Positions 61,825 to 64,000 of a stretch of 64,000 nucleotides of DNA are shown here, in pieces (position 1 is the stretch's first letter; every line of letters starts with the position of its first letter). Where the stretch lies: the NCBI GenBank assembly GCA_963817485.1, contig CAWFOR010000005.1, positions 62,001-126,000 on the forward strand, in the 5' to 3' direction. The stretch is from Hyphomicrobium_A sp963817485. Its GTDB lineage: Bacteria; Pseudomonadota; Alphaproteobacteria; Rhizobiales; Hyphomicrobiaceae. A program made the translations under genes and the position numbers. The notes beneath the pieces are model-generated. The model had not been told where the DNA came from. It worked only from the letters and a program-made list of their open reading frames with translations, and did no database searches.

Positions 61825-63040
61825 GTGGTCTGTCGCTTGGTCAGCTCCTCCCCGCTCGTACGCTCCCCTATTCTCCCGACGCCCGCAGACCGCGTGCATA
61901 AGACGCGCGTCGTCGTCGCCATGTCGGGAGGCGTCGACTCCTCCGTCGTCGCCGCACTCATGCAGCGCGAGGGCCACGAGGTGATCGGCATCACGCTGCA
62001 GCTCTACGATCACGGCGAGGCGACGGGCCGGAAGGGAAGCTGCTGCGCCGGCCAGGACATCCACGATGCGCGCCGCGTCGCGGAGATGCTGGGCATCCCC
62101 CACTACGTGCTCGATTACGAGCGCCGCTTCGCCAATTCGGTGATGAGCAGCTTTGCCGAGAGCTATGCCTCGGGCGAGACGCCGATCCCGTGCGTCACCT
62201 GCAATCAGCAGATCAAGTTTCGCGACCTGCTCGAGACGGCAAAGGAGCTCGGCGCCGACGCGCTGGCGACGGGCCACTACATCGAGCGGCGCGAGGGCGC
62301 GAGCGGGCCGCGAGCTTGCGCGCCCCGTCGATCCCGAGCGCGACCAGAGCTATTTCCTGTTCGCCACCACGCCCGCGCAGCTCAGCTACCTGCGCTTTCC
62401 CCTCGGCGCGATGCGCAAGGCCGAGGTGCGCGCACTCGCGCACGAGCTTGGCCTCCCCGTTGCCGAAAAGGCCGACAGCCAGGACATTTGCTTCGTGCCG
62501 ACGGGCCGCTACACGGGCGTCATCGAGCGCCTCAAGCCAGGTGCGCTGAAGCCCGGCGACATCGTGCACGTCGACGGCCGCCGGCTCGGACGCCACGACG
62601 GCATCATCAATTACACCATCGGCCAGCGCCGCGGCCTCAAAATCCCTGGTCCGGAGCCGCTTTACGTCGTCCGCCTCGATGCCGGGCGCAACGAGGTCGT
62701 CGTGGGACCCCGCGCCGCCTTGCGCACGACCGCTCTTCTCCTTAAGAACACAAACTGGCTGGGGGACGAGCCGTTTGCGGAGGCGACCGCAGGTGGCTTG
62801 CCCCTCTTCGTGCGGGTGCGATCCTCGCAGGCCCCGCGCCCTGCAACGCTGTTTGCGGAGGCGGACGGAGGTGCTCGGGTCGTGCTAAAGGACGGCGAGG
62901 ACGGGGTCGCGGTGGGACAGGCTTGCGTGTTTTATTCCGACGGCGAGACCCGCGCGCGCCTTCTGGGCGGCGGTTTCATTGCGCGTACGCTGGCCCACGC
63001 GGGCACCGGTACGCTGGAGGCTGACGCAGCGCGCGGCTGA
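61825..63040 (+). CDS. mnmA: tRNA-specific 2-thiouridylase MnmA, one apparent frameshift
   Basis: The N-terminal part has the PP-loop VVVAMSGGVDSSVVAALM, GSCCAGQDIHDARRVAE and the catalytic Cys in PCVTCNQQIKF. Near 62309 (GGGCCGCG) one extra base breaks the frame; removing it gives GRELARPVDPERDQSYFLFA. The protein then continues with the second catalytic Cys in DSQDICFVPTG and the C-terminal domain ending at 63040, about 404 residues. Start is a GTG at 61825 or 61894; no ATG precedes the PP-loop closely. MnmA thiolates U34 of tRNA for Lys, Glu and Gln, and its loss is costly, so the break is probably a sequence error. Confidence 0.92.
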
Positions 63041-63118
63041 CCCCTTTGGGGTTCGGCGGAGCCTTGCGGCAGGATTGGCAGTTTTTGGGTCGCGTCGGCA
63101 AGAGGAGCGAGTACCCAA

Positions 63119-63833
63119 ATGAAATCGATGACGCAGACCGAGCTGCGGCGCCAGCCGGCGCTCCTGGAGCGGGCCCAGGGACGCATCGTCGGCATCGGCC
63201 GCATCGACGAGGGCGCCGTGCTCGACGCCTATCGCCGCTGGGCGCCGATCTACGACTACACCTTCGGCCGCATCGCGCGCGAGGGGCGCCGCCATGCGGT
63301 GGAGCTGATCAACGAAGGCGACGGGCGCGTGCTCGAAGTCGGCGTTGGTACCGGACTTTCGTTGCCCGACTATGACAGGCACCTGGAGATCGTCGGCATC
63401 GACCTGTCGCCCGATATGCTCGAGAAGGCACGCGAGCGCGTCGCCTCCGAGGCGCTCGGCAACGTGACCGGCCTGCACGAGATGGATGCGGCCGACCTGA
63501 AGTTCCCCGACGCGTCCTTCGATACCGTCGTCGCCATGTACGTGATGACCGTGGTGCCGGAGCCGGAGGTGGTGATGCGCGAGCTTGCGCGCGTGACCAA
63601 GCCCGGCGGGCGAGGTGCTGCTCGTCAATCATTTCAGCCAGCGCGAGGGCGTGCGCGGCTGGGTCGAGCGGCGCATGGCACCGTTCGCCGACAAGATCGG
63701 CTGGCGCTCGGTGTTCGACGTCTCGCGCGTCACGGTGTGCGACGACCTGCAGCTCGTCGAGCGCAAGTCGCTGCGTCCCTTGGGCCTCTTCACGATGCTG
63801 AGCTTCGCCAAGGCCAATGCGGCAGCGGAGTAA
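63119..63833 (+). CDS. SAM-dependent methyltransferase, PmtA-like phospholipid N-methyltransferase, one apparent frameshift
   Basis: From the ATG at 63119: DAYRRWAPIYDYTFGRIARE, motif I GRVLEVGVGTGLSLP, GIDLSPDMLEKARERV and VVAMYVMTVVPEPE. Near 63608 (GGCGGGCGAGG) one extra base breaks the frame; removing it gives TKPGGEVLLVNHFSQREGVR and a normal end at 63833 (MLSFAKANAAAE), about 237 residues. The Y-RRWAP-YD start and overall length match Rhodobacter-type PmtA, which methylates phosphatidylethanolamine towards phosphatidylcholine. The substrate is inferred from that similarity. Confidence 0.85.
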
Positions 63834-63892
63834 GCAAGGCGGCAGCGACACTGCTCAAGGCCTCGACGCGCGGGCACGGAGCGCCCGCTACC

Positions 63893-63921
63893 TTGACAGT
63901 CTCGCAGCGCGCTCCTTATAG
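63893..63921 (+). promoter_or_regulatory. Sigma-70-type promoter of the tRNA-Met gene
   Basis: A perfect -35 element TTGACA (63893-63898) is separated by exactly 17 bases from TTATAG (63916-63921), ten bases before the mature tRNA start. This is the best promoter match seen in the window. Confidence 0.8.
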
Positions 63922-63931
63922 ACCCTCACGT

Positions 63932-64000
63932 GGCGGGATAGCTCAGTTGGTTAGAGCGGCGGAATCATAATCCGTAGGTCCCCGGTTCAAGTCCGGGTCC
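63932..64000 (+). tRNA. tRNA-Met (anticodon CAT), cut by the window edge
   Basis: GGCGGGA begins the acceptor stem. The D-arm GCTCAGTTGGTTAGAGC, anticodon arm GCGGA-ATCATAA-TCCGT (CAT in the loop) and T-arm CCCGG-TTCAAGT-CCGGG follow. The window ends after TCC of the 3' acceptor strand. The D-arm and acceptor fit elongator rather than initiator tRNA-Met. Confidence 0.93.

Noticed and set aside
1..64000. CRISPR arrays, transposases, integrases or phage genes
   Set aside because: None seen on either strand; the only mobile-element hint is the LysR fragment at tRNA-Ser.

Overview
The window reads as chromosome of an alphaproteobacterium of the order Hyphomicrobiales (Rhizobiales). The evidence is high GC, a ctrA - fliJ-like - lipoprotein - sciP - mnmA block, a tad/cpa pilus locus with tiny Flp pilins, and many small secreted or membrane proteins typical of that order. 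I cannot name the genus from sequence alone.

Layout. 1-8.6 kb: Flp/Tad pilus locus. cpaA-B-C-D-E run leftward, two flp pilin genes (one only 55 aa) sit upstream, and a stand-alone secretin N-terminal-domain protein plus two TadE/TadG-type pseudopilins run rightward. 8.7-26.3 kb: mixed housekeeping and accessory genes (TetR regulator, YdjM-like membrane protein, CDF metal exporter, a large secreted protein with a papain-like Cys/His pattern, two glutathione transferases, a secreted caspase-like protein, RimO, a NarL-type regulator, an EboA-like protein, an ABC-F ATPase). 26.7-26.85 kb: a structured candidate small RNA ending in a very strong terminator. 27-36.2 kb: a heavy-metal type RND pump operon (outer-membrane factor, adaptor, pump, small outer-membrane barrel) divergent from its own two-component system. 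36.2-37.8 kb: decayed outer-membrane barrel/OprB porin gene. 38.3-45.4 kb: a six-gene hydrogenase-4/complex-I-like membrane complex whose large subunit lacks all four NiFe-binding cysteines. 45.5-50.3 kb: receiver-only regulator, Met-rich Spy-like periplasmic protein, cytochrome b561, PepSY protein and a second two-component system. 50.4-51.2 kb: a LysR gene without its DNA-binding domain, starting exactly at the 3' end of tRNA-Ser(GGA). 51.5-58.5 kb: small secreted proteins, a metallo-beta-lactamase-fold hydrolase, dTDP-4-dehydrorhamnose reductase, a Tat-exported oxalate decarboxylase. 58.6-64 kb: cell-cycle block with ctrA and sciP, mnmA, a phospholipid N-methyltransferase-like gene and the start of tRNA-Met(CAT).

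How the parts fit. CtrA is the cell-cycle master regulator, and TTAA-N7-TTAA-like boxes lie upstream of both flp genes, of ctrA and sciP, and (as a perfect box) of a small unknown acidic protein at 15.7 kb. This suggests pilus production is tied to the cell cycle. Two separate metal/redox stress modules, each with its own two-component system, flank the hydrogenase-like complex.

Quality note. Five otherwise well conserved genes (a YfcG-type GST, hyfG-like, a sensor kinase, mnmA, a methyltransferase) each contain one apparent extra base. The uniform direction points to insertion errors in the sequence rather than five real pseudogenes.
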